This document shows, one piece after another, positions 37,923-45,888 of a DNA stretch of 64,000 bases. The notes under the pieces were generated by a model. That model was not told where the DNA came from. It ran no database searches and saw only the letters and a list, made by a program, of their open reading frames with translations. A program made the translations under genes and the position numbers. The number at the start of each line of letters is the position of its first letter. Position 1 is the stretch's first letter. The stretch is from Pseudonocardia thermophila (GTDB lineage Bacteria > Actinomycetota > Actinomycetes > Mycobacteriales > Pseudonocardiaceae), in contig NZ_FRAP01000007.1 of NCBI RefSeq assembly GCF_900142365.1, positions 1 through 64,000 on the forward strand, read 5' to 3'.

Positions 37923-38990
37923 ATGCGCATCGCGGTTGTCTCGATCAGCACGCCCTCGATCGGCACGCCCACCGGAGCAGATCGGGTGCCGGAGCACGTC
38001 GACGGGCTCGTCACCGCGCTCACGGCCGGGCACGACGTCGTGGTCCACCCGGCCGCGCTGGGGGAGGAGGGCGCGCTGGCCGACGAGCTGCCGCGGCTCG
38101 CGGACGCGCTGGTGCGGACGTGGCGGGCGGAGCGGCCCGACGTCGTGCACGCGCAGGCGTCGGTTGCCGGGCTCGCGGCCGGGGCCGCCGCGCGCGAGCT
38201 CGATCTCCCGCTGGTGCTGTCGCTGCCCGACGTCCACGGCGATCCCGGGGCCGCGACGGCCGCGGTCGCCCGTCGTGCCGACCGGGTGCTGGTCGCGTCC
38301 GCGCACCAGGCGCGCGGGCTCGTGCGTGCGGGTGTGCCGCGCGCGATCATCCGCGTGGTGCCGCCCGGGGTGGATGCCGACGCGCTGACCCCCGAGGGGG
38401 CAGTGCTGGACCGCGGCGTCGATCCGCGGTTGGTCGCTGTCGGCGGCATCGGGCCCGGCTCGGGGATCGAGGACGTGTTGTCGGCGCTGCGGCTGGTGCC
38501 CGCCGTGCAGCTGGTCGTCGCCGCCGGGACCGGAACGTGGACCGCGGCCGATGCCCGCCGCTGCCGGCGCCGGGCCGACGCCGCCGGGGTCGCCGATCGC
38601 GTGCGCCTCGTGGGCGGTGTCGGATCCGGTGACGCCGGGCCGCTGCTGCGATCTGCCGATCTGGTCGTGCACGTCCCGCGCGAGCCAGCGGCGGGCCTGC
38701 CCGTGCTGTCGGCGATGGCGTGCGGCCGGCCGGTGATCGCCTCCACGGTCGGCGTGCTGCCCGATCTCGTCGTCGACCAGGTCACCGGGGTGCTCGTCGC
38801 GCCGGGTAGGCCGGGGGAGCTGGGCCGCGCGGTCGCGCGGTTGCTCGCGCAATCGTCGATGCCCGTCGCGTTCGGCATCGCCGGGCGGGACCGGGTGCTC
38901 GCGCGCTTCTCGTGGGAACGGATCGGGGCGACGGTCTCCGACGTGCTCCACGAGCTGCTCAGTGAGCGCCGCGGGGCACCGACGCGCTGA
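37923..38990 (+). CDS. Glycosyltransferase family 4 protein
   Basis: The 355-residue protein has a GT-B layout: an N-terminal acceptor domain (ERPDVVHAQASVAGLAAGAAAREL) and a C-terminal nucleotide-sugar domain with VAVGGIGPGSGIEDVLSALRLV and the E-x7-E type motif region AAGLPVLSAMACGRPVIASTVGVLPDLV near residue 275. The strict first Glu of the motif is REPAAGLPV. The donor and acceptor are unknown. It lacks an adjacent polysaccharide gene set. ATG 37923 has GGAG a few bases upstream. Confidence 0.85.
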   Translation: MRIAVVSISTPSIGTPTGADRVPEHVDGLVTALTAGHDVVVHPAALGEEGALADELPRLADALVRTWRAERPDVVHAQASVAGLAAGAAARELDLPLVLSLPDVHGDPGAATAAVARRADRVLVASAHQARGLVRAGVPRAIIRVVPPGVDADALTPEGAVLDRGVDPRLVAVGGIGPGSGIEDVLSALRLVPAVQLVVAAGTGTWTAADARRCRRRADAAGVADRVRLVGGVGSGDAGPLLRSADLVVHVPREPAAGLPVLSAMACGRPVIASTVGVLPDLVVDQVTGVLVAPGRPGELGRAVARLLAQSSMPVAFGIAGRDRVLARFSWERIGATVSDVLHELLSERRGAPTR

Positions 38991-38992
38991 TG

Positions 38993-39018
38993 GTGTAGCG
39001 GCGAGCGGGGTTGGGTAC
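38993..39018 (+). promoter_or_regulatory. Candidate stress-sigma (SigB/SigF type) promoter of dps
   Basis: GTGTAG (38993-38998) and GGGTAC (39013-39018) are 14 bases apart, resembling the GTTT-N14-16-GGGTA pattern used by SigB/SigF-type factors. The dps start is 40 bases downstream. The -35 part is a weak match. Confidence 0.35.
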
Positions 39019-39057
39019 GTGTCCGGCCGTACGCACGTCAGACCAGAGAGGACAGCC

Positions 39058-39603
39058 GTGACCACCCCGAACTACACCGTACCCGGCATGAAGACCGACA
39101 CCGCTGCGGCGGTGATCGCCCTGCTCCAGCAGCGGCTGCACGCGTTGAACGATCTCGCGCTGACGCTGAAGCACGTGCACTGGAACGTCGTCGGGCCGCA
39201 GTTCATCTCCGTGCACACCATGCTGGACCCGCAGGTCGACGGGGTGCGTGCGATGGTGGACGACATCGCCGAGCGCATCGCGACCCTCGGCGGCTCCCCG
39301 AACGGTACGCCCGGCGCGCTCGTCGCCGCCCGCAGCTGGGACGACTACTCGGTCGGCCGCGCCGACGCGATCGCTCACCTGGCTGCGCTCGACGTCGTCT
39401 ACCAGGGCGTCATCGCCGATCACCGGGTCGCGATCGACGAGACCGAGGAGTCCGACCCGGTCACCCAGGACCTGCTGATCTCGCAGGCCGGTGATCTCGA
39501 GCAGTACCACTGGTTCGTCCGGGCCCACCTGGAGAACGCCGACGGCACCCTGCGCACGGCGGGGCAGAGCACGGAGGCTGGTGCGGCGGGCGCCGTCAGC
39601 TGA
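39058..39603 (+). CDS. dps: Dps-family DNA-binding ferritin-like protein
   Basis: The 181-residue protein has the Dps ferroxidase signature LTLKHVHWNVVGPQFISVHTMLDPQVDGVRAMVDDIAERIATLGG, with the inter-subunit His, Asp and Glu ligands, followed by the helical core ending VTQDLLISQAGDLEQYHWFVRAHLEN. Dps stores iron with hydrogen peroxide as oxidant and protects DNA. GTG 39058 has GAGAGGA six bases upstream; the frame extends upstream but has no other signal. It is next to a catalase and a stress sigma factor, which fits its role. Confidence 0.93.
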   Translation: MTTPNYTVPGMKTDTAAAVIALLQQRLHALNDLALTLKHVHWNVVGPQFISVHTMLDPQVDGVRAMVDDIAERIATLGGSPNGTPGALVAARSWDDYSVGRADAIAHLAALDVVYQGVIADHRVAIDETEESDPVTQDLLISQAGDLEQYHWFVRAHLENADGTLRTAGQSTEAGAAGAVS

Positions 39604-39629
39604 CGGACGCTGCAGCTGACGCGGACCGA

Positions 39630-39657
39630 CCGGGCCGGGCCTCACCGCCCGGCCCGG
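39630..39657. terminator. Bidirectional terminator between dps and catalase
   Basis: An 11-bp perfect stem (CCGGGCCGGGC and GCCCGGCCCGG) closes a CTCACC loop between the convergent dps and katA stops. No T tract follows on either strand, as is common for actinobacterial hairpin terminators. Confidence 0.75.
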
Positions 39658-39663
39658 CTCACG

Positions 39664-41184
39664 TCAGGCCTTCTCCTGCGCGCTCGTGCGCGCCGGGTTG
39701 GCCTGCTCGGCCGCCTTCGGGTCGCGCGCGCCGGCCTTCGCACGCACTCCGTCCTCGATCCGCTTGCCGAGATCGGCGTCGACGTTGGACCAGTAGTCGA
39801 ACGCCCGCCGCAGCACCGGCTCGCTGACCCCGTTGAGCAGGTGCCCGACCACGTTGTCGACCAGCCGCTCGCGCGCGGCGTCGTCCATGACCTCGCGCAC
39901 CAGCACGCCGGCCTGGCCCCAGTCGTCGTCCTCGGCGTGGTCGACGTAGGCGCTGCGCATCAGGTCACCGTCCGCGTGCCAGGTGGCCATCGGGCCGGCG
40001 CGCTCGACGTCCGCGGCCGGGCCGCCGTAGGAGTTGGGCGCGTACACCGGGTCGGAGACCTTCACCACGCGCATCGCCCCGTCCTTCGAGTACGAGTGCA
40101 CCGGGCAGGTGGGCGCGTTCACCGGGATCTGCTGGTAGTTCGCTCCCAGCCGGGCGCGGTGGGCGTCGGCGTAGGAGAACAGTCGGGCCAGCAGCATCCG
40201 GTCGGGGCTCGGACCGATGCCCGGCACCAGGTTGTTCGGCTGGAACGCCAGCTGCTCGATCTCGGTGTGGTTGTCGGTCGGGTTGCGATCCAGGGTGAGC
40301 CGCCCGACCTCGATCAGCGGGTAGTCGCCGTGCGGCCACACCTTCGTGAGGTCGAACGGGTTGAACCGGTAGTCCTTCGCCTGGTCGAACGGCATGATCT
40401 GCACGAACAGCGTCCAGCTCGGGAACTCGCCGTCGCGGATGTGCTCGAACAGGTCGCGCACGTGGTAGTCGGTGTCGACGGCGGCCATCTGGTCGGCCTC
40501 GTGCTGGGTGAAGAACTCCACGCCCTGGTCGGTCTTGAACGTGTACTTCACCCAGAACCGCTCGCCCGCGGCGTTCAGCCACAGGTAGGTGTGGGAGCTG
40601 TAGCCGTTCATGTGCCGCCACGTGCGCGGGATGCCGCGGTCGCCCATCAGCCACGTCACCTGGTGCGCCGATTCCGGCGACAGCGTCCAGAAGTCCCACT
40701 GCATGTCGTGGTCGCGCAGGTTCGAGTCGGCGCGGCGCTTCTGGGAGCGGATGAAGTGCTGGAACTTCATCGGGTCCTTCACGAAGAAGATCGGCGTGTT
40801 GTTGCCGACCATGTCGTAGATCCCGTCGGGCGTGTAGAGCTTCAGCGCGAAACCGCGGGGATCGCGCCAGGTGTCGGGGCTGCCGCGTTCACCGGCGACC
40901 GTGGAGAACCGGGCGGCCACGTCGGTGACCTGGCCGGGCTGGAACACCGTCGCCGCCGTGTAGGCCGAGACGTCGGCGGTCACCTCGAACCGGCCGAACG
41001 CGCCGCTGCCCTTCGCGTGCGGCTGGCGCTCCGGGATGCGCTCCCGGTTGAACTGCGCCATCTGCTCGATCAGGTAGCTGTCCTGCAGCAGGATCGGTCC
41101 GGCGGGACCGACGGTGAGCGAGTGCTGGTCGCTGTCGACGGGTTGGCCGGAGTCCGTCGTCGTGGGGATGCGTGGTTCGGTCAT
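39664..41184 (-). CDS. katA: Haem catalase, clade 3 type
   Basis: The 506-residue protein is a monofunctional catalase. The catalytic His is in [16 protein letters not shown] near residue 58, followed by the conserved [27 protein letters not shown] and the haem-face Asn in [14 protein letters not shown]. The proximal Tyr is in [24 protein letters not shown] near residue 345. Length is that of small-subunit catalases. It degrades hydrogen peroxide and is linked to Dps and a stress sigma factor. The start ATG 41184 lies ten bases from a stress-type promoter. Confidence 0.96.
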   Translation of the reverse strand: MTEPRIPTTTDSGQPVDSDQHSLTVGPAGPILLQDSYLIEQMAQFNRERIPERQPHAKGSGAFGRFEVTADVSAYTAATVFQPGQVTDVAARFSTVAGERGSPDTWRDPRGFALKLYTPDGIYDMVGNNTPIFFVKDPMKFQHFIRSQKRRADSNLRDHDMQWDFWTLSPESAHQVTWLMGDRGIPRTWRHMNGYSSHTYLWLNAAGERFWVKYTFKTDQGVEFFTQHEADQMAAVDTDYHVRDLFEHIRDGEFPSWTLFVQIMPFDQAKDYRFNPFDLTKVWPHGDYPLIEVGRLTLDRNPTDNHTEIEQLAFQPNNLVPGIGPSPDRMLLARLFSYADAHRARLGANYQQIPVNAPTCPVHSYSKDGAMRVVKVSDPVYAPNSYGGPAADVERAGPMATWHADGDLMRSAYVDHAEDDDWGQAGVLVREVMDDAARERLVDNVVGHLLNGVSEPVLRRAFDYWSNVDADLGKRIEDGVRAKAGARDPKAAEQANPARTSAQEKA

Positions 41185-41193
41185 CCCCGACCC

Positions 41194-41219
41194 GTCCCCG
41201 ACCGTTCACCGAATGAAAC
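41194..41219 (-). promoter_or_regulatory. Candidate SigB/SigF-type promoter of the catalase gene
   Basis: On the - strand GTTTC (+ 41215-41219) and GGGGAC (+ 41194-41199) are separated by 15 bases, a good match to the stress-sigma pattern GTTT-N14-16-GGG. The start of transcription would fall within a few bases of the ATG, so the mRNA may be leaderless or have a very short leader. Confidence 0.55.
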
Positions 41220-41317
41220 CCTGATGCGTGACCGACTCGGGTACGGTTCAGGCAGGAGTCGTCCAGACTCGGGGTGCAACCAGTCGCCCTCCGTCCTCTG
41301 CTGGCACGGAGGTAGCC

Positions 41318-42148
41318 ATGCCGACAGTCACCCGTCCCGCCCGCTCCGCAGATCCCATCGCGGCCAACGCGCCGCCCACCCGGCCCGCGAGCGAGTACGC
41401 CGTCCTCGTGCCGATGCTGCAGCGCATCGCCGAGCTGCCGGCCGACTCCCCGGAGCGGGCCCGCCTGCGCGAGCAGGTGATCGTCGAGCTGCTGCCCGTG
41501 GGCGAGCGGCTCGCCCGGCGCTACGCGTCGGGGAACCCGTGGTCGCGCGAGGACCTGCAGCAGGTCGCGTCCGTCGGCGTCATCAAGGCGGTCGACCGCT
41601 GGGACGCCGACCGCGCCGACGGCTCCGACGTGCTGGCGTTCCTCGTACCGAGCGTGCGCGGGGAGATCCTGCGCTGGTTCCGCGACCGCACGTGGGCGAT
41701 GCGGGTACCGCGGCGGCTCAAGGAGCTGTCGGTCTCCATCCGCGGTGTCACCGGGGACCTGACCCAGGAGCTCGGCCGGTCCCCGCGGCCCAGCGACATC
41801 GCGCGCAGGCTCGGTGTCGAGGTCGACGAGGTCCTGGAGGCGCTGCGCGCCGAGGCCGGCCACCACACCACGACGCTCGACACTCCCGCGGGTCCTGACG
41901 ACGCCGCCCTCTCCGACCGCATCGGCGAGGACGATGCGCTCATCGGCGCGGTGGAGGACGTCGAGTCGGTCCGGCCGCTGCTGGACGCCCTGCCGGAACG
42001 TGAGCGGCGGATCCTGCTGCTGCGGTTCTACGGCGGGTGGACGCAGAGCCAGATCGCCGCAGAGCTGGGCATCTCGCAGATGCACGTGTCGCGGCTGCTC
42101 TCCCGCACGCTCACCGGGATGCGCCGGGCGCTGGTCGAGGGCGACTAG
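41318..42148 (+). CDS. SigB/SigF-family (group 3) RNA polymerase sigma factor
   Basis: The 276-residue protein contains region 2 (LLPVGERLARRYASGNPWSREDLQQVASVGVIKAVDRWD, then VRGEILRWFRDRTWAMRVPRRLKELS), region 3, and region 4 with the HTH WTQSQIAAELGISQMHVSRLLSRTL near residue 240. This is the stress-response SigF/SigB group. I chose ATG 41318 with a perfect GGAGG five bases upstream (41308-41312); an in-frame GTG at 41228 is possible. It is divergent from the catalase gene, whose promoter it may read. Anti-sigma genes are not adjacent; an RsbW-like kinase sits at 51.3 kb. Confidence 0.92.
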   Translation: MPTVTRPARSADPIAANAPPTRPASEYAVLVPMLQRIAELPADSPERARLREQVIVELLPVGERLARRYASGNPWSREDLQQVASVGVIKAVDRWDADRADGSDVLAFLVPSVRGEILRWFRDRTWAMRVPRRLKELSVSIRGVTGDLTQELGRSPRPSDIARRLGVEVDEVLEALRAEAGHHTTTLDTPAGPDDAALSDRIGEDDALIGAVEDVESVRPLLDALPERERRILLLRFYGGWTQSQIAAELGISQMHVSRLLSRTLTGMRRALVEGD

Positions 42149-42939
42149 CCGATCGGGACCGTCAAACCGCCGTCGACGACCAGCTCGGTCCCGGTGATGT
42201 AGGCCGCCTCCTGCGAGAGCAGGAAGCACGTCGCCGCGGCGACGTCCCACGGCGAGCCCAGTCGGCCGAGCGGGACGAGGGCGTCGAGCGGCGTCGGGTC
42301 CGTCCCGACGTCCCGGCGCCGGCACGTCGTGTCGATGAGCCCCGGCACCACGGCGTTCACGCGCACCCCGAGCGGTGCTGCGGACATTGCGGCGCTGCGC
42401 GTGAGCGCGCCGATCGCCGACTTCGTCGTCTCGTAGGCGACGAGCGGCTCGCGGGTCGGTCGCAGAGCCGCCGTCGAGGAGACGTTGACCACCGCCGCCG
42501 GGCGCCCCGACGCGGCGAGCACCGGCAACGCCTCCCTCAGGACGATGAACTGGCTGCGCAGGTTGACGCGGTAGAGCAGATCGAGGTCCGCGACCGAGGT
42601 GTCCCCGATCGCGCCGCCTGCCCCGATCCCGACGTTGTTGACCAGCAGGGAGAGCGAGCCGAACGCCGCTTCCGCCTCCTCGACGAGCGCGACGCAGGCC
42701 TGCTCATCCGACACGTCTGCGGCAACGGCGCAGGCGCGACCGCCCGCGCGCTCGATCGCTTCGACGGTCTCGGCGGCGAGGCCGAGGTCCTTGTCGGCGA
42801 CGACGACCGCCGCGCCTTCGGCCGCGCAGCGCATGGCGATCGCGCGGCCGTTGCCGATCGGGAGGTCCTCGTCCGGGGCGGCGGGGCCGTCGGCTCCACC
42901 GCCGACGACGAGGAGGACGTGGTTGTCGAGGCGGGACAT
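42145..42939 (-). CDS. Short-chain dehydrogenase/reductase with a modified Gly-rich loop
   Basis: The 264-residue protein has the SDR catalytic triad: Ser in VVNVSSTAALRP, then Tyr and Lys in VAYETTKSAIGALTR near residue 165, and the NNVG motif (LLVNNVGIGAGG). The C-terminal DGGLTVPIG matches classical SDRs. The cofactor loop VVGGGADGPAAPDEDLPIGNGRAIA contains about a dozen extra residues between the first Gly triplet and the GNGRAIA helix start, where TGxxxGxG would be expected. It is divergent from PadR and shares a CTAG stop with the sigma-factor gene. Confidence 0.85.
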   Translation of the reverse strand: MSRLDNHVLLVVGGGADGPAAPDEDLPIGNGRAIAMRCAAEGAAVVVADKDLGLAAETVEAIERAGGRACAVAADVSDEQACVALVEEAEAAFGSLSLLVNNVGIGAGGAIGDTSVADLDLLYRVNLRSQFIVLREALPVLAASGRPAAVVNVSSTAALRPTREPLVAYETTKSAIGALTRSAAMSAAPLGVRVNAVVPGLIDTTCRRRDVGTDPTPLDALVPLGRLGSPWDVAAATCFLLSQEAAYITGTELVVDGGLTVPIG

Positions 42940-42958
42940 CGTTGGGAGTTTCTTCGAT

Positions 42959-43099
42959 TAGGTAGCTACTGTCAATTGGGTTCGATGTCGATGAGGAGAT
43001 GAGCCGCTTCCGGTGAAGCGGGCGGCCGGCGCGGCAGCGCTCCCCGCGCCCTGACGGGCGCCTTCGTGGGAATCGCCATTCCATCTCGATATAGGTAGC
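42959..43099. promoter_or_regulatory. Shared SDR/padR control region with repeated TAGGTAGC motif
   Basis: TTGACA (- strand, + 42970-42975), a consensus -35, lies upstream of the SDR gene. GTAGCTAC (42962-42969), an 8-bp palindrome, sits directly next to it within the spacer. TAGGTAGC occurs at 42959-42966 and again at 43092-43099, in front of the SDR gene and the padR gene respectively. The repeats suggest one regulator, probably the PadR, binds both promoters. Confidence 0.5.
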
Positions 43100-43107
43100 G
43101 TCGCCGC

Positions 43108-43404
43108 ATGGAGCCGCTGCGCAGGGTCACCGCCGCGACGGTGGACGTGCTGGAGGTGCTGCTGTCCGCCACGGAGCCGGTGTGGGGACTGGAGATCGTG
43201 CGGGCCACGGGGCGTCCGGCGGGCTCGGTCTACCCGATCCTCGGGCGGTTGGAGGAGCAGGGCATCGTCGCCTCCGAGTGGGAGCAGCAGAGCGAGCGGG
43301 TCGGTCCGCGCCGGCGCTACTACCGGCTCACCGAGGACGGGGCCACAGAGGCGCTGCGGGCGTGCGCGGCCTTCGCGGCCAGCCGCCACGGCCGGGCGTC
43401 CTAG
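43108..43404 (+). CDS. PadR-family transcriptional regulator
   Basis: The 98-residue protein is a small winged-helix regulator: VDVLEVLLSATEPVWGLEIVRATGRPAGSVYPILGRLEEQGIVASEWEQ, then the wing VGPRRRYYRLTEDGATEALRA. It lacks the long C-terminal helix of larger PadR proteins and dimerises through the short form. Position suggests it represses the divergent SDR gene. Its stop shares CTAG with the decayed LacI gene. Confidence 0.85.
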   Translation: MEPLRRVTAATVDVLEVLLSATEPVWGLEIVRATGRPAGSVYPILGRLEEQGIVASEWEQQSERVGPRRRYYRLTEDGATEALRACAAFAASRHGRAS

Positions 43405-44192
43405 TCCCGTTGCGCCAGGAGCACGTTCCCCGGGTCGGGTTCGTTGCGCAGCACGATCGTGCGGGCCGGGCCATGAGGTTGTTCGCGACGAACACCGCGT
43501 CCGGCGGCTCGGGCAGCGTGAGCAGACGGGCCATCGCTGCTCGGCCGCCGTCGGCGCGGTAGTCCGCGTGCTCCAGGTAGACGTCGGGATCGGTGCCGGG
43601 GAGTGGCGGCGGAACTCCTGGCGCCAGCCGGTGCTGCGCAGCTCGGCCGTCTCGACCTCCGGCGGGCCGGTGATGCACGCGACCCGGCGGGCACCGCGGG
43701 CGCAGAGGCGGGCGGTCGCCTGACGGCCCCCGCCAGGTTGTCGACCACCACCGAGTCGACGGGGTAGTGGTGCAGCGAGCGGTCCACGGTGACGACCGGG
43801 ACGCGGCGCTCCAGCAGCGGCTCGATCGGGCTGCCGTCGGCAGCGGGCACGAGGAGCACCCCGGACATCCGCTCCGACAGCGCCACCTGCAGCGCGGCCT
43901 GCTCCCGCTGCGGGTCCTCGTCGGTGTTGCAGAGGAGCACCGAGTAGCCGGCGGGCTGGGCCACGTCCTCCACGCCGCGGGCGAGCGAGGTGAACGGGTT
44001 CTCGATGTCGGCGACGATCAGCGCGATGACCGCGGAGCGTCGGGTGCGCAGCGCGCGGGCGGCCCGGTCCGGTGTGTAGCCCATCTCCGCAGCGCTCGGC
44101 GCCGTCCGCACGACGCCGCGTACCTCGCCTCGGCCGCCGCCACCGTGCACATCGACGGGGTGGCGCAGTGGCTGCGGCGCGCCGCTGGGTGA
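43401..44192 (-). pseudogene. Decayed LacI-family regulator
   Basis: One frame gives MGYTPDRAARALRTRRSAVI, then IENPFTSLARGVEDVAQPAGYSVLLCN and VDRSLHHYPVDSVVVDNLAGA, which are LacI core features. After that, three other frames are needed to continue: RLCARGARRVACITGPPEVE in one, VYLEHADYRADGGRAAMARL and DAVFVANNLMA in the next, and RTIVLRNEPDPGNVLLAQ in the last. The N-terminal HTH is also out of frame. At least four frameshifts rule out a functional protein. Codon bias is still that of its neighbours, so decay is recent. Confidence 0.85.
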
Positions 44193-44196
44193 CGAG

Positions 44197-44595
44197 CTAG
44201 CGCCAGTCGGCCGGCAGGTCCAGCGCGAGCTGCCAGGACACGCCGAACCGGTCGGTGACGAAGGCGAACGGGCCGAACCCGTAGTCGTCGAGCGGCATCA
44301 TCGTCTGGCCGCCCTCGGCCAGCGCGGACACGAGCTCCTCCTGCTGCTCGCGGCTGTCGCAGTGGACGAAGAGCGAGACGCCGGGGGTGAAGTCCCACGC
44401 GTGCGCGACGGGGGAGTCGAACACGCGCACGCGCTGCCCGGCGACGCGGAACACGCCCTGCTGCACCTCGCCCTCCGGGGTGTGCACGAGCGTGAGGATC
44501 TCACCGTCGTCGAACAGTCCGGTGTAGAAGCGCACGGCCTGTTCGGCCTCGCCCTTCTGGAACATCAGGAACGGCTCCATCGAAGGCATGGTCAT
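44197..44595 (-). CDS. VOC-fold PhnB/YhdN-like protein
   Basis: The 132-residue protein has the repeated beta-alpha-beta-beta-beta pattern of PhnB-like VOC proteins: EPFLMFQKGEAEQAVRFYTGLFDDGEI, QGVFRVAGQRVRVFDSPVAHAWDFTPGVSLFVHCDSREQQEELVSAL, and GPFAFVTDRFGVSWQLALDLP. The substrate is unknown. It overlaps the SRPBCC gene upstream by four bases, so the ArsR, SRPBCC and VOC genes form a small operon. Confidence 0.85.
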   Translation of the reverse strand: MTMPSMEPFLMFQKGEAEQAVRFYTGLFDDGEILTLVHTPEGEVQQGVFRVAGQRVRVFDSPVAHAWDFTPGVSLFVHCDSREQQEELVSALAEGGQTMMPLDDYGFGPFAFVTDRFGVSWQLALDLPADWR

Positions 44596-45242
44596 CCTGC
44601 TTTCTCGGCCAGCCAGGCCGTCCAGGTGTCGACGATCTTCTGCCGGTCGGTCGCCGGGTCCATCTGTGGTGACCGATCGCGAGCGTCATCCCGATGGGCG
44701 TGCGTTCGTGGAAGCGGACCAGCGCCCGGGTCGGTGCGGGCGCCGACGTAGCGGTCCGTGCGGACGTCGACGGCGCCGCGGCCGAGCGGGGTGTCGATGA
44801 CCGCGCCGACGGCCGGGTCGCCGAGCGCGGTCAGCACCCGCGGCCGGACGTGCCCGCCGGGCGGGGCCTCGGCCTCGGTGTAGAGCGCCGGGCGGCCCGG
44901 GAAGTGCCGCAGGTACTCGCCGAGGGTGAACAGGTGGAGATCCCAGCCGTGGCCGGTCCTGGTGTCCCACTCGTCACCCCAGTCGTCCTCGCGCACACCG
45001 CTGTGGACGAACCGGAGCACGGTGGTGCCGCCGCTCGCGGCCTCGATGACGTACTCGATCTCCTGCGTGCCGAAGCGCTGCTCCAGCCGGTGCGGCGGGT
45101 CCTCGACGACCTCGGCCCAGGGCTCGTCGTCGAACGTCGTGAACCAGCCGGCCTGGCCCTCGCGCGCGGCGATCGCGCGCCACACCTGCTCAGGCGGGGC
45201 GGGCAGCGCGACCTCGCGGCGGATCTCGGACGGGGTGCTCAC
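44592..45242 (-). CDS. SRPBCC/AHSA1-domain protein with an internally shifted segment
   Basis: The 216-residue protein starts as a normal AHSA1-type SRPBCC: EIRREVALPAPPEQVWRAIAAREGQAGWFTTFDDEPWAEVVEDPPHRLEQRF, then GGTTVLRFVHSGVREDDWGDEWDT and GWDLHLFTLGEYLRHFPG. Near residues 171-193 the reading frame carries unlikely sequence, whereas a different frame of the same DNA (about 44664-44728) encodes a plausible segment. The frame is restored before the end (DRQKIVDTWTAWLAEKAG). It is downstream of an ArsR regulator and overlaps both neighbours by four bases. Confidence 0.8.
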   Translation of the reverse strand: MSTPSEIRREVALPAPPEQVWRAIAAREGQAGWFTTFDDEPWAEVVEDPPHRLEQRFGTQEIEYVIEAASGGTTVLRFVHSGVREDDWGDEWDTRTGHGWDLHLFTLGEYLRHFPGRPALYTEAEAPPGGHVRPRVLTALGDPAVGAVIDTPLGRGAVDVRTDRYVGARTDPGAGPLPRTHAHRDDARDRSPQMDPATDRQKIVDTWTAWLAEKAG

Positions 45243-45817
45243 GGCTTCTCCGGTGGCATCGCGGGGTGGAGGCCGACGACGAGGCGGTGCGGCCGCCCCT
45301 CCTCGGCGTGGTACTCGGCGACGAGCGCGCGCACGGACTCGCCCAGCTCGCGGGTGAACACGGCGCGGTCGGCGGCGCTGGCGAAGGTGATCTCACCGTC
45401 GATCGCGAAGGTGGCCACCCGGCGCGAGCCCGCCGTCGTGATCAGCCGCCCGACCTCCCGCAGCAGCCGCGCGGCCAGCGCGAGCAGCCACTGCGCGGAC
45501 AGCTCGTCGGGTTCGCGATCGGGATCGGGTGCGACCATCGCCCACGCCTCGGGGGAGATGACGAACGCGCCGGCCGTCGCCTGCATGATCCGCTCGGTCA
45601 TGCCGCGCTTGCGGCGCTCCTCGACCAGTTCGATCAGGCCGCGCGCCTCCAGCGCGCGCAGGTGGTGGTTGACGTTCTGCCGGGTCATGCCCCGCTCGGC
45701 GGCGAGCGACGAAGCCGATCCCGGGGTGCGCAGGGCTTCGAGCAGGCGGGCGCGGATGGGGTCCAGCGCCACCGCGGCCACGGCGGGGTCCTCGACCGCG
45801 GCGGTCGTCCGATGCAC
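45239..45817 (-). CDS. ArsR-type winged-helix regulator
   Basis: The 192-residue protein has the ArsR-like HTH (LDPIRARLLEALRTPGSASSLAAERGMTRQNVNHHLRALEARGLIELVEERRKRGMTERIMQ, residues 18-80) and a long C-terminal effector region without clear metal ligands. ArsR-SRPBCC operons are common in actinobacteria, where the regulator controls the SRPBCC gene. The GTG start at 45817 lies 15 bases from a 9-bp perfect inverted repeat that is a good operator candidate. Confidence 0.88.
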   Translation of the reverse strand: MHRTTAAVEDPAVAAVALDPIRARLLEALRTPGSASSLAAERGMTRQNVNHHLRALEARGLIELVEERRKRGMTERIMQATAGAFVISPEAWAMVAPDPDREPDELSAQWLLALAARLLREVGRLITTAGSRRVATFAIDGEITFASAADRAVFTRELGESVRALVAEYHAEEGRPHRLVVGLHPAMPPEKP

Positions 45818-45832
45818 GCCGGAACCGTGCCA

Positions 45833-45854
45833 CTCGACAGCCGTTGCTGTCGAG
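45833..45854. promoter_or_regulatory. 9-bp perfect inverted repeat upstream of the ArsR gene
   Basis: CTCGACAGC (45833-45841) and GCTGTCGAG (45846-45854) flank CGTT. The spacing and symmetry suit a dimeric winged-helix regulator, most likely the ArsR protein encoded next to it. It could alternatively form an RNA hairpin in the leader. Confidence 0.55.
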
Positions 45855-45888
45855 AAAGCAGATGCGCCTCAATTCATGGTGCGCCGGT

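Noticed and set aside
37923..38990. Glycosyltransferase as part of a polysaccharide or antibiotic cluster
   Set aside because: Neighbours are PfpI and Dps genes; no other sugar or biosynthetic gene is adjacent.
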